DNA of 64,000 nucleotides from Liolophura sinensis (lineage: Eukaryota > Mollusca > Polyplacophora > Chitonida > Chitonidae), in assembly GCF_032854445.1 (NCBI RefSeq), contig NC_088303.1, forward strand, positions 28,811,265 through 28,875,264. Reading direction: 5' to 3'. The position numbers and the translations under genes were made by a program. Under the pieces are notes generated by a model. That model saw only the letters and a list, made by a program, of their open reading frames with translations. It was not told where the DNA came from and ran no database searches. Shown piece by piece: positions 36,199 to 47,759 of this stretch (position 1 is the first letter of the stretch; each line of letters begins with the position of its first letter).

Positions 36199-36470
36199 TA
36201 TTAATTTATCTGTTTATTTCATTGGTATTTTACGCCGTACTCAAGAATATTTCACTTATACGACGGCGGCCAGCATTATGGTGGGACGAAACCAGGCAGA
36301 GCCCGGGGAAAACCCACGACCATCTGCAGGTTGTTTTAAGACCTTCCCACGTACTGCCGGAGAGGAAGCCAGCATGAGCTGGACTTGAACTCACAGCGAC
36401 CGCATTGGTGAGATGCTCCTTGGTCATTACGCTGCGCTGGAGCGCTAACCAACTGAGCCACGGAGGCCCC
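36199..36470 (-). mobile_element. MetaSINE-like SINE, full length
   Basis: Complete from the tail to the tRNA-like 5' end (GGGGCCTCCGTGGCTCAGTT on the minus strand), with box A and box B intact. Confidence 0.9.
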
Positions 36471-36474
36471 TGAC

Positions 36475-38575
36475 ATAATTACGTACCGGTACGCAATACA
36501 TTTGACAAGAATGAATTGTGTGTAATGTGTAAACAAGCCGGTATTTCACAAAATATCAATGTAAAACTTTTGAATAAATATCTGGGAGCAAGTTCGTGTT
36601 ACAATCGTGGGAATTTCTCAGAATCAACAGATGAATGACCTAATCTACGACTTGTTCCGGCAATGATCTTTCTCAAGTTTCTTTGAATGCAATGACACAC
36701 TCTAATTTCACCACACATAAGCTGTAATTGACACTACTCGTTTTTATACATACTTTCACACAGCTAAACAGAAGTTATGCAACAAAGACGAGGGAACTAA
36801 TCGTGTCGCCTCGTGATAGGAGCTGGCGAACGCTGTTATTGCCTTCTTTAACGCGTTGCCCCAGGGCGGATATCCAACATACCGACAAACTGAACACCAC
36901 ATAAAGATGTGTAAGCCGTACCTGGCACAGAATCTCCGAGACCACTGAAGGCCGAAGAAGTGAGACAAACTTTACAGCCACAGAGTGCAGAGCGTGACTA
37001 CAGCGGCGTGAATTAAGCCTGATAGAGACTCCGTCATTCCTTCGCTGAAGAGAAGTTGATGGGACGGGACGCTGGCTATCTGTAATCATTTCCACCCACA
37101 CTACCCGGCGTTTGACAAGTCAATCGTGAGTAAAAAAAAAAATGCGAAAAAGGCCGTTACGCCGAAGTATAAATTATGCCACATATCAGCTACCCCTCGC
37201 GCAACTAGAAGGCGTGAAGGAATATTATAGTATCATTGTCGTTCTGTTCAGTTTTACCGATAGATCGTTCCTAATTTTTGCTGAGCGAATTTGGTTTCAT
37301 GTTTATGCCCACGTAGGCAATTTGTAAGTATAATTGCTGACACTCAGCTTTTTTAACTAAACTGATTTTTTCTTTGCCCTCCTTTTTTCCGTATTTTCAC
37401 AAACGGTTGTGAATTTTAGTGGCAGTGTACTGCCTTAATTACTGTGTTTTATGCTATGCTTTATGTTACTATTTTAGAATATAGCCCAAATAATTACGTT
37501 CCACAAAATATCAGTTCGTGTGCAAGTGATACCGTTCAAAATCGGCAGTTCTTAAAATTTATACTGCGGCTTCATAACTTTTTTCAAATTTCAGAATTAT
37601 TTCAATACTATAAATACTAAAGGTACGAAAAGCTTTGATTTAATTATTAATTGGTAAATGGAGGGACTTTGATTTGATTAGCAAATGTGTTTTATTTTTT
37701 GGCCAAAAATCTCTGGCTTCCTTAAATATAGGCCACTCAAACTGCGTCACGGTATCTCTAAGCAGAAGTTGTGGTGTCGTTATTTTCTACAAACACTGTT
37801 GACTTACATAGTTTGATGTAGAAAGCAGATACTAACTAAATCGTGCTGGTGATACGATTCGTAACCTCTGAGATTAAGAATTTTGTTTCGCCTTTTTCGA
37901 GAATTGATCGAATATACATTGAATATATTTCTACACGTGCATTTACATCGAGTACGATTCCCAAAAGTGATTATTTTTCTAAGCTAACAAAAAAAGAATG
38001 ATGCGTGTAAATAGCTGACCCAATTTCTGACAGTTGTATGTTCAACAGTGTACAGTGGATTTGATAAGGTCAAAAGGTTACATTAGGGTTAGGGGTTAGT
38101 TTGTTTTTTATTCCTAAAGATGGAAATAAGTCTAATGATGCGATCCACAGCGTATTCAGGAGACGATATTTCGGCACATAACTCACTGTCTACATATTAC
38201 AATTACACATTAACGAATAAGAAGTGCAAAGCGAATAGATGAGTTGTCAAGTCCGTAAAAACACTCAGAGTCTGGACAATTAAGAAACCTTCGTTTAGAT
38301 TACATTTATTTATCTGAAATTGTGACACTAATTCAATTAACGTTTCAGATATTTGGAAATGTGTATTTAGGCATTGTTTTGATAGACTGAAATTTCATCA
38401 CTTCACTTTTGGGGCCATGCACACGCAGTCAGTTATTTTCACTTGATGTTTTTTGTTATTCAGTCTTTGGAGACATCCAGTCCGTTCTTTTCACCTGACG
38501 TTATTGTGTGTGTGGGTTTTTTTCACTGTATCGTTTATGAAGTTACGACTTTTAATTTGGAATCTGTGCGAAGCA
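36475..38575. other. Non-coding, with one doubtful transporter-like fragment
   Basis: On the minus strand near 36760-36900 a peptide CRYVGYPPWGNALKKAI loosely recalls the Y.GY.xPxW..ALG region near the C-terminus of SLC6 transporters. It is out of context and unsupported. Nothing else seen. Confidence 0.35.
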
Positions 38576-38577
38576 AT

Positions 38578-38822
38578 CCGTGGCTCAGTCGGTTAGCGCG
38601 CTAGCGCAGCGTTCAGAAGCCTCTCTCACCAATGCGGTCGCTGTGAGTTCAAGTCCAGCTCATGCTGCCTTCCTCTCCGGCCGTACGTGGGAAGGTATGG
38701 AGATGGTCGTGGGTTTCTCCTGGGCTCTGCCTGGTTTCCTCCCACCATAATGCAGGTCGTCTTCGTATAAGTGAAATATTTTTGAGTACGGCGTAAAACA
38801 CCAATCAAATAAATAAATAAAT
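38578..38822 (+). mobile_element. MetaSINE-like SINE, near full length
   Basis: It starts CCGTGGCTCAGTCGG, has a small deletion in the head-centre junction (AAGGTATGGAGATGG) and ends in (AAAT)n. Confidence 0.9.
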
Positions 38823-39012
38823 ATTAAAAAAATTCCTTGTTTTCACATGACCTTTTGCACAGTGGTTGGGAAATATTTAATCTTGTGTCATGATGAACAT
38901 TCGTATACCGTTTGTAAATTATGAAGGTGAGTTCCAACTGGATAATCGACCGATATACCTAACACCTGTTTCCAAGGAAGTGTGATATCCAATTCAAATG
39001 ATAAACCCAGGA

Positions 39013-39087
39013 CATTCCGCCGCCGTATAAGTGAAATACTCTTGAGGTCACCAGTCAAATAAATAGATTAGTAAATAAATAAACAGA
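39013..39087 (+). mobile_element. MetaSINE-like 3' fragment
   Basis: CCGCCGCCGTATAAGTGAAA, then a short deletion and CAGTCAAATAAATAG. It lies 90 bp upstream of the gene B start. Confidence 0.65.
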
Positions 39088-39179
39088 TGTTTTGTTCCAT
39101 TTTCGATTACTTAGACAGTTTCAGTGACTAACAGTCAGCCTTTTGTTTCTGTTCACACCAGGCATATTCAGAAAGAGCC

Positions 39180-39292
39180 ATGAATGCTGAGGCAATGTTA
39201 GTTTTCATCGCTGCCTCATTATGTACAGTGATAAGTGCTGCACCTCTCAACGAAAGACAAAACGAAGGTACAGATAACAAAATAAAAATCAA
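39180..39292 (+). CDS. Gene B exon 1: signal peptide of a secreted Cys-rich protein
   Basis: ATG at 39180 (AGAGCCATGA) opens 37 codons plus two bases. The product starts MNAEAMLVFIAASLCTVISA, a clear signal peptide with likely cleavage after ISA, followed by the polar APLNERQNEGTDNKIKI. The exon ends in phase 2 at GTAAGTCG; reading through would hit TAA at once, which favours splicing. A pyrimidine-rich tract ending CACACCAG (about 39160) suggests the ATG lies in a second, partly non-coding exon. An antisense open frame over this stretch has no coding features. Confidence 0.72.
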
Positions 39293-40946
39293 GTAAGTCG
39301 AACAAAGCAAAGTTTTTAATTTGGAATTTTTCTTAGTATTTATGTATGATGAATACTCAACAACCTGTTTTAGCTGCAAGTTGTTGTTGGTGTTACTTCC
39401 TGTTGAAGATGCGTGATGTTTTTCATGTATTTGATGGAGGGCAGTTTCTAAATGCGCATGCGTCGTAGCTTGTGACCGCAGGTTGGCCATTATGTTTTGC
39501 TATTTCTTCGGTATATAAGAGAGAGCTCGTTTGCTTAGATATTAAAGACGCCCAGTTCTATATGCTCTCTGTTTCGGCTGGAGCTGTGTGTGGTGAATTT
39601 TTTCAGTAACTCTAAAATGATTATCGTTTCTAAAGCAAGGGACGTTTTTTTTTTTCAGTCTCCTCCCGCCAACGCCCTCCTCCCCCAACTCAACTGTACA
39701 ATAGCCACTCAGAATGGACAGTGTTACCGTATTAAAACTAAAAATTGATGAAATTAGCTCAATTCGTAGATTTAGTTCATATTACGGTCAACAAACAAAA
39801 TATTCTAGTTATTCTCCTCTTTATATATACCCGTTACATCAGATTTTAAAACTACAGGGATAGGAACGAAGAAACAATTACTCATGATGATGAACATTAT
39901 CTATTTTTTTTTACTGGTAGAAGATTGCTTAAATTAGCTGTGTAGCTCAGTTTTTGTTATGTTTACTTCATTTACGCTATGTAATATTTATGTAATATGC
40001 CCAGCAAAATTACATTTGACACCTGTGGAATTTGACATCACCAGCGTGAGATATTACCGCTAAGCTGATATCATCATATACCCTCTAAAAGAGAATCTTT
40101 CAAGTTTATCCTAATGTTTCTGAGTAATTTTATGGAATAGATTGTCTAACTATAGCATAATGCTATGTTATTCACAAACCAATACCCCGTTACACCCACA
40201 AAATTATTCTATTGGAAGAACAGTTCAATTATGTTACATGAAACACAATAGTTTGTATGAATAACATGATCTATTCTGATATCACTCTAATATTCTGTCA
40301 ATTCAACAGATTAGTTATTAGAGTGTATGAGACGCCAGAGGCGCAAAAGCTGAATATATTGGATCAATGTATTTACAATTACGCGTCAAGGAACCTGCCA
40401 AGCAAGGTTTTCGGCGATAAGGCCATGGGATGGGCTGTAAACAATCGCGAGTCTGGCTCCCTTGGGCGACATCAACAACGTCAACGATAAGGAACATATC
40501 GGTATTAGTTTGAAATTTTACTCAATATATGACTTGCATACGCGGCAATTTTGAATAACTCCAAGGTCAGTGGGACCAGATTGATCACCCATGAAGCGAT
40601 GTTTCTATTAATAGTTGATACTCATGTATTCTTTCTTCTAAAGTATGCGCAACATTTTCAGTTAAACACCAGAAGAATATTATTGACGAATGCTGATTAC
40701 ACAGGCCGGCGCAAGTTCAGCAGTGATAAGGCTACTTGTCAAGTGGTGGCATTGATCCTTTAAAAGCGAGTATAGATATCGTCATTTCAGATATAAATAT
40801 TCGAAAGTTCTTCGCAGTACACAAGAAATCTTTCTTGAAAAAAGAAAAAAAATTCTTTAAGGGAGGAAATACATTTATGGAAGATGCAAAACAAAGTTTT
40901 TTGCGCGAGAGAAAACTTGACAAACGATGCAGATCTGCCACTTTGA

Positions 40947-41471
40947 TTAAAGGAGAAGAAAATTTAAATATCAATGAAATACCATTGAAAAGACTATGCA
41001 GGTTGATAAATCATAAATAAAGTCAGCGAAAAAAACCCGCTGTGGGTGACTCCAATTTTGCCCAAGAACTAGTCTTCTGTGTTAGGAGGAGAATTGTTGT
41101 CGGTAACCGCCGAAGTGAAGTTCGTACATTTCCGGTAGAAATCTTCTTCCCAGAAGGTAGCGAACAGTACAGTTCGTTTTTGCGCTTGACGATCGGGAAA
41201 CCGGAATGTTGGTCGTAGGTTCCGAGTTTACAAGAACAAGTTTTAAAGACTCTCATTGGCTGAGAGGCAACACACCCCCAGCATAAATTACAGGGTGTTA
41301 AAGATGGAGGACGCGATGGATTCAGCGATTTATGCCAGCTTTGCCGTATTCAGGCTTTACGTGTATGGTGAGGACAAATCGCAAAATTATGCAGCAGGCG
41401 CCACTAGATAAGAAAAAAATGTGCTCGTTTCAGCATATAGTGTCATGTTTTTAAGTTCTCTTCTCCTTTAA
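40947..41471. mobile_element. TTAA-flanked MITE-like element
   Basis: Left end TTAAAGGAGAAGAAAATTTA; the right end on the other strand is TTAAAGGAGAAGAGAACTTA. The ends resemble those of 26607-27177 (TTAAAGGWGRAG). It is in gene B intron 1 and has no coding capacity. Confidence 0.6.
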
Positions 41472-41774
41472 CATAATGACTCATGCAATCCAGTTCATGC
41501 GATCGCATAGTCTTGCATTCGTATCATTACAGTTGTAGAAGTGAATGCCACTACTATGTATGGCCTGAAACTCTATTAGCTACGCTTGGGTCATAACCGC
41601 GCAACAAATACACGTACGCTGACACTTATCAGTGAGGACAATTCTCTTCCTAAGGTATATTTCTCTCGCCTGAAAGTGTTTATTCATGTCTCTTCACTTT
41701 CCGAACAAAAGTAATTCCGAGCAGAGATGTGCAGAGTAGTCTGATATTCCAAACCGCCAAAAGTTATGCTTATA

Positions 41775-42045
41775 TTCACTTGTTTATTTAATTTACTGGT
41801 GTTTTAACGCCGTTCTCAGAAATATTAAACTTATACGACGGTGGCCAGCATTATGGTGGAAGGTAATCGGGCCGTGCCTGGAGGAAACCCACGGCCATCC
41901 GCAGGTTGCTGAGAGACCTTCCCACGCACCGCCGGAGAGGCCGACATGAACTGGACTTGAACTCACAGCGACCACATTAGTGAGAGATTCCTTTTTCATT
42001 GCTCGGTGCCTGCGTGCTAAACACCTCGGCCACGGAGGCCCCCTC
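41775..42045 (-). mobile_element. MetaSINE-like SINE, full length, with target duplication
   Basis: Complete copy ending in CCACGGAGGCCCCC on the right. ATGCTTATA flanks it at 41766-41774 and 42046-42054. It sits about 115 bp before gene B exon 2. Confidence 0.9.
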
Positions 42046-42159
42046 ATGCTTATACATCATGCCTGATAATTACAACCGTGTAGCTTGGGGTTTTTCTAAT
42101 GGCCCATTTTCCTAAATTATTAGGCAATACATCTTCACGAGCTGATTTCGTCCTTTCAG

Positions 42160-42278
42160 CCCCCAGCCATGCTTACCCCTGTCTGACCAAGATTTGGTGC
42201 TGTACAAGGAAATAGGATGCTCTGTCAAGTACAGAAACGATGGGTCGAAGTGTGCCGTTGTGGAGTCCTGTCCTGCAG
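42160..42278 (+). CDS. Gene B exon 2: cysteine module 1 (PCL...GC...CAVV..CP)
   Basis: The acceptor TCCTTTCAG is followed by one base completing the codon from exon 1 (AA+C, Asn), then 39 codons and one base before GCAG|GTAAAT. The module reads PQPCLPLSDQDLVLYKEIGC and then SVKYRNDGSKCAVVESCPA. The cysteine spacing and the anchor residues PCL, L, Y, GC, VV and CP recur in exon 4 (49529-49635), which also runs phase 2 to phase 1. The pattern is extracellular and disulphide-rich, close to the CxVV..CP segment seen between von Willebrand factor C repeats. Not assigned to a named protein. Confidence 0.8.
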
Positions 42279-42351
42279 GTAAATATCAGCAAAGTCAATT
42301 TACAGGCAAAGATTTGGACAAATGAAAGAATAGTTTACGGCAAATATTACC

Positions 42352-42510
42352 GATGGCTTCCTCTCCGGTCGTAAGTGGGAAGCTCAGCAACCTGCGGATG
42401 GTCGTGGGTTTCCCCCGGGCTATGTCCGGTTTCCTCCCACCATAATGCTGGCCGCCATCGTATTAATGAAATATTCTTTACGGCGTAAAACACCAATCAA
42501 ATAAATAAAT
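42352..42510 (+). mobile_element. MetaSINE-like SINE, 5'-truncated
   Basis: It begins at GGCTTCCTCTCCGGTCG and ends (AAAT)n; AAATATT occurs on both sides. It is in gene B intron 2, next to the 93-bp array. Confidence 0.82.
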
Positions 42511-44880
42511 ATTGTCGAAGAATGAAACAATCCTGAATAGTTTTAGACAAAAGTTACGGTGAATGAAGCAACATAGTTTTATTGAGATGTTATAGCAGAC
42601 TGAAAGAAAACCCCGCATAGTTTTAAACAAGCGGTATATGGAACTAAGCAAGAACCATAGATACTGTAAAATGACTTGACTTTGTATGAAAGAAGACTTG
42701 ACTTCTACGGGGAAAAAAACATAAAAAAAGCCTTGCAAGGCCAATATTCTATATTAACCTTGTGGGGAGCAAAGCAAGAATTGTGCATAGTGAAAGACAT
42801 TTAAATGGTATGGACGAAAAATGAAGCATCCTTGCATAGAAAATAGTGTAAGACGACCCTTATGGAAGACGAATGAAGTAGTCTTGTATGGACACTTCTG
42901 AACAAACGTTGTAGGAAATGAAGAGTAGAGCCGTGGGTAGTGTAAGACGCCCCTTAAGAAAAAAGAATGAAGTAAGCTGGTATGAACAGTTCTAGACAAA
43001 TGTTGTAGGGAATAAAGCAAGAGCCGTGGGTAGTGTAAGACAACACTTATGGAAGAACTATGAAGTAAGCTTGTATGAACAGTTCTAGACAAATGTTGTA
43101 GGGAATAAAGCAAGAGCCGTGGGTAGTGTAAGACGACACTTATGGAAGAACTATGAAGTAAGCTTGTATGAACAGTTCTAGACAAATGTTGTAGGGAATA
43201 AAGCAAGAACCGTGGGTAGTGTAGGACGACACTTATGGAAGAACTATGAAGTAAGCTTGTATGAACAGTTCTAGACAAATGTTGTAGAAAATAAAGCAAG
43301 AGCCGTGGGTAGTGTAAGACGACACTTATGGAAGAACTATGAAGTAAGCTTGTATGAACAGTTCTAGACAAATGTTGTAGAAAATAAAGCAAGAGCCGTG
43401 GGTAGTGTAAGACGACACTTATGGAAGAACTATGAAGTAAGCTTGTATGAACAGTTCTAGACAAATGTTGTAGGGAATAAAGCAAGAGCCGTGGGTAGTG
43501 TAAGACGACACTTATGGAAGAACTATGAAGTAAGCTGGTATGAACAGTTCTAGACAAATGTTGTAGAAAATAAAGCAAGAGCCGTGGGTAGTGTAAGACG
43601 ACACTTATGGAAGAACTATGAAGTAAGCTGGTATGAACAGTTCTAGACAAATGTTGTAGAAAATAAAGCAAGAGCCGTGGGTAGTGTAAGACGACACTTA
43701 TGGAAGAACTATGAAGTAAGCTTGTATGAACAGTTCTAGACAAATGTTGTAGAAAATAAAGCAAGAGCCGTGGGTAGTGTAAGACGACACTTATGGAAGA
43801 ACTATGAAGTAAGCTTGTATGAACAGTTCTAGACAAATGTTGTAGGGAATAAAGCAAGAACCGTGGGTAGTGTAGGACGACACTTATGGAAGAACTATGA
43901 AGTAAGCTTGTATGAACAGTTCTAGACAAATGTTGTAGGGAATAAAGCAAGAACCGTGGGTAGTGTAAGACGACACTTATGGAAGAACTATGAAGTAAGC
44001 TGGTATGAACAGTTCTAGACAAATGTTGTAGGGAATAAAGCAAGAACCGCAGATAGTGTAAGACCACTCTTATGGAAGAACGATAAAAAAAACCTTGTTT
44101 GGCCAGTATTCTACATTAACCTTCTGAGGAGCAAAGCAAGAAGACATTTAAGTCTGATGGACTAAGAATGAAACATCCTTGCATGGAAAATTTTAGACAA
44201 ATGTTGTAGTGAATTAAGTAAAAACTGTGGATCAATAGTTTTCTATTGCCCTTATGGAAGACGAATAAAGTAACCTTGTATGGACAGTTCTAGACAAACG
44301 TTGTAGGAAATAAAGCAAGAACCCTAAGACGACCCTTATGGAAGACGAATAAAGTAACCTTGTATGGACAGTGCTAGATAAACGTTGTAGGAAATAAAGC
44401 AAGAACCCTAAGACGACCCTTATGGAAGACGAATAAAGTAACCTTGTATGGACAGTGCTAGACAAACGTTGCAGGGAATATAGCAAGAGCCGTGGATAAT
44501 GTAAGACGACCCTTATGGAAGACGAATAAAGTAACCTTGTGTGGACAGCTCTAGACAAACGTTGCAGGAAATAAAGCAAGAACCGTGGACAGTGTAAGAC
44601 GACCCTTATGGAAGACGAATGAAGTAACCTTGTTTGAACAGTTCTAGACACACTTTGCAGGGAATAAAGGCAGAACCGTATATGGACTTTATGGAAGAAT
44701 TAAAGAACCCTAGTTAGTTTTAGAAATTTATTACGGGAAAACATAAGTACCGCGGATAGCTTTAATGAATTAACCCTGGGAAGATTTGGACAAACGTTTT
44801 GCGGAATAAAAGAAGAACCTTGAACAGTGTTAAATAAGTGTCACTGAAAACTTAAAGAACCCTAGCTAGTTTTAAATAAG
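42485..44880. repeat. 93-bp minisatellite in gene B intron 2
   Basis: About 12 near-identical 93-bp units span 42940-44050 (core GAACTATGAAGTAAGCTTGT, then AGTTCTAGACAAATGTTGTA). Diverged units, including shorter 76-bp forms, lie on both sides. Because 93 is a multiple of three, the minus strand stays open for 437 and 139 codons. The frame has no start or splice context and I reject it as a gene. A further block (about 42728-42850 and 44098-44200) is repeated in the same orientation 1.37 kb apart. Confidence 0.93.
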
Positions 44881-45639
44881 CATTATTAATAAGTATCATT
44901 TATAGCTGTTGTTGTTTTTGATCCATGTCTTTGGTATTTTTTACTCTGTAACCCGAGTCAAAAGCATGATTTCAGTGCTCCAGTTCGCCGACCCAGATTA
45001 CTCTGACCGCGATATTTTGCGTAACGTCTCGGTGTAGGACGCAACCTTAATCAGATCAAACATCGTGATAAGACAAGAAAGAAAGAATTGTGTACTGTTG
45101 TCTTTAATAGTTCAGCCGCCCTGTGTCCTCACGTGCCGGCGGGCTGCCTAGTCACATGTATTTTCTACACGTGACCCAACAACTACACATACAATATCTA
45201 CATTCAATGCGTACTTATGGAGGCTCGGATCACCTACATTTGAAGAGGCAAGGTGACCTCGATTTTAACGAATCAAGTTATGCCTGTACCTACACTTAAT
45301 AAGACCCAGCCTTGCTGATGAACACCTTAAGAACTACTGTTCGACCAAGGAAGCCGGATGTTTTCGCTACAAAAAAATAATTTATGTAAAGCTAGAAAGC
45401 TATTTTTCACGACATTCTCTTAGTTTTTGTCAAGGGCTTTATTGACCAGCTACCAAATACTTCCTAACTTCTTGTTTTGACGATAATTAATTTCCATAAA
45501 AGCGCTTGTGACAAATCGTAGTGTATGTCGAGACGAAAATCAAATAGTTTTTAATGAAATTAACAGTCAATTTGAACTACACTTAAAGGGTTTTTTTTGT
45601 CGGACCAGTTTTTGCATAGACTAGTAGATTGTTTCAACG

Positions 45640-46020
45640 ACGATCAAGTAGTTTTAGCCAAATCTTAGGCTTCTACTGATGATTTTAAGAAAATTGATTT
45701 TCAACTTGATTTTAAGAAAATCAAACACTTTCGCAAAACCATTCTGCTGATTTCATGAAAACCAGGCTCTTCTGCAAAACCAGTATAGGCTGATTTCAAT
45801 AAAATCAAGGTGTCCTGTCAAATCAGTAACCTTATTTAAAGAAAATCAAGCACTCTTGTCAACCTAGTCGGCTGATTTCAAGAAAATCAAGCTGTTTTGT
45901 TAAACCAGTACAGGCTGATTTCAAGAAAATCCAGCAGTTTTGCTAAGCCAGTAGGCTGATATCAAGGCAATTCAGCATTTTTTAAAATCAAACCGACACA
46001 TCCAGCACATTTTTTTTCAA
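45640..46020. repeat. ~43-bp degenerate repeat with hairpin core
   Basis: Units read GGCTGATTTCAAGAAAATCA, then AGC..TTTTG..AAACCAGTA. The core TTGATTTTAAGAAAATCAA is a near-perfect palindrome. It is in gene B intron 2. Confidence 0.75.
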
Positions 46021-46851
46021 AGCAGACTGTTTTCATGACAGTAAAACCATTCCAGCCAATCCAATGGTTTGATACTTTTTAAATCAAACAATATTGATTA
46101 AACTAGGTGGCTGTATTACCAGGAACCAAATACTTTTTGTCAAAACTACATGATAGTTTAACGAATGACAAACAATTTTATCGCGTATCCCTTTTCGTAT
46201 CACATGGAAACACTTACCATCACTGGGTGAAAACATTGTTTACCCAAGGCAGAACTGTTTCCACTCAGATGAGAATTGTTTTCATTCAGGTGGATACCAA
46301 AGAGCAAGTTATAAACTTCAAAAAAATATTTAAAAAAAAACATGAAGTGTCGTGTGTATGCCATTGTATACATTTGTGATTTTCTTCACTATTGATGCTA
46401 CATGCCAACTAAGCCTCTAGCCTCTTTTTAATAGCTATTAATTTGTTTCTTCGAGCTGTCTTCGCTTATAATCTCACTGCGACATGATTTCGTATGGACG
46501 GAAATGAAAAGCCGACATGTCAAGGCTGAGGGCTGATACGCTTCGCTGGTCATCACGGCAGACAGCTTCACTCAACGTCTCACGTGTTGATACAGTGAAA
46601 TACCTTTTAAAAGGTTTCCGCAAATGGACGATCCGTGACTTTTTCAGCTTGCATTTAAGATCCTGCATTTTACTTTGACAGAGGTATATGCAGATCTTTC
46701 GGGGACATATTTTTTCCTGTAGGATAGGTCATTACCGCAGGGTATTTGTCGCATAGTAAAGAAAAAATGTTGAGGTATTTGATAACTTTGTGTGGCGGTT
46801 AGGCATTACGTGAAATAAACCATTTTTTACCCATATCCTTGTCTTTAGAAT

Positions 46852-47665
46852 GCCCGTCAGGTCGTTCACCCTTTAAATTCTATTAACCTGAGAGACATTC
46901 ACTGAAGGTAAAGTGTCAACCACCTTGCATCATGAATTGATAAAGAAGATCATTTTTGTGTAACGAAAGTGTTTCTTTCAGAAATTGTCATTAATTGTGT
47001 TTACCATGTAATATCTACAGCCATGCCCGTCAGGTCGTTCACCTACAAGGTACATTGACCGAAAAGGCACTCACCAGATATAATTGTCAATCACCTTGCA
47101 AAATGGACTGATAAAGAAGATCATTTCTGTGTAACGACTGTGTTTCTCACAGTGTATAGTGTAACATTTACACTATTGCCCGTCAGGTCGTTCGCCTTAC
47201 ATCGTTCATCAACCGTAAAGGCATTCGCTGCAGAAGCATCTCAACAACTTTGTATCGTGAATTGATTAAAAAATAATTTCTGTGGTACGAAATGGTACAA
47301 GTTCTCTCATAAATGACGTTAACCAGTGCAGCTTCAGCAGCAGTACACGTCAGGTCGCTTTCCTTACATCGTTCATCAACCGAAAATGCATTAGCTGCAG
47401 ATGAATATCAACATTGTATCGTGAACTGATTAAAAAATTAGTTCTGTTTTATGAAATTTTTTCTAATAAATCCTGTCATAGATGACGTTAACCAATGCAG
47501 CTTCTGTAGCGGTAACCGTCAGGTGGTTCTCCTTCCACCGTACATTACCTGAAAAAATAATTCATTACAGATGAATGTTGACCTCCTAATATCGCGAACT
47601 GATAAAGAAAAAATCGTGTCCTCTCGCACATCGTGTCATAAATGATGTTTGCAAGCGTCCGTTGC
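46852..47665. repeat. Five-copy ~153-173-bp tandem repeat
   Basis: Units start near 46852, 47025, 47178, 47345 and 47515 with CCGTCAGGTCGTTC. Each keeps a GAATTGATAAAGAAGATCATTT-like middle. Diverged, so old. It is in gene B intron 2. Confidence 0.8.
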
Positions 47666-47680
47666 AAATCACCTGGGCCT

Positions 47681-47757
47681 GGTTGTTGAAAACTGGTGTA
47701 AGACTTGATTCCAGATTTAACCTTAAGTCAAGTCTTCAGTTTTGCACTTGGCCCAAA
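47681..47757. repeat. Small inverted repeat with GGGCC ends
   Basis: GGGCCTGGTTGTTGAAAACT, then GTAAGACTTGA, on the left; TCAAGTCTTCAGTTTTGCAC, then TTGGCCC, on the right. A 76-bp hairpin. Confidence 0.55.
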
Positions 47758-47759
47758 TC

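Larger units (their letters stand above)
39293..42159 (+). other. Gene B intron 1
   Basis: 2.9-kb intron with a TTAA-flanked MITE-like element (40947-41471) and a full-length SINE (41775-42045). Two plus frames (77 codons at 40257, 94 codons at 40736) show no coding features. Confidence 0.65.

Noticed and set aside
39128-39490. 120-codon minus frame over gene B exon 1
   Set aside because: Antisense to a signal-peptide exon with good splice sites; no features of its own.
40257-41020. Two plus-strand frames (77 and 94 codons) in gene B intron 1
   Set aside because: Lys-rich or featureless; one runs into a MITE-like element; no splice phase fits gene B.
42754-44067. 437-codon minus-strand open frame with 31-residue repeats
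   Set aside because: Produced by a stop-free 93-bp unit whose length is a multiple of three. No signal peptide or splice context, and it lies inside a gene B intron on the opposite strand.
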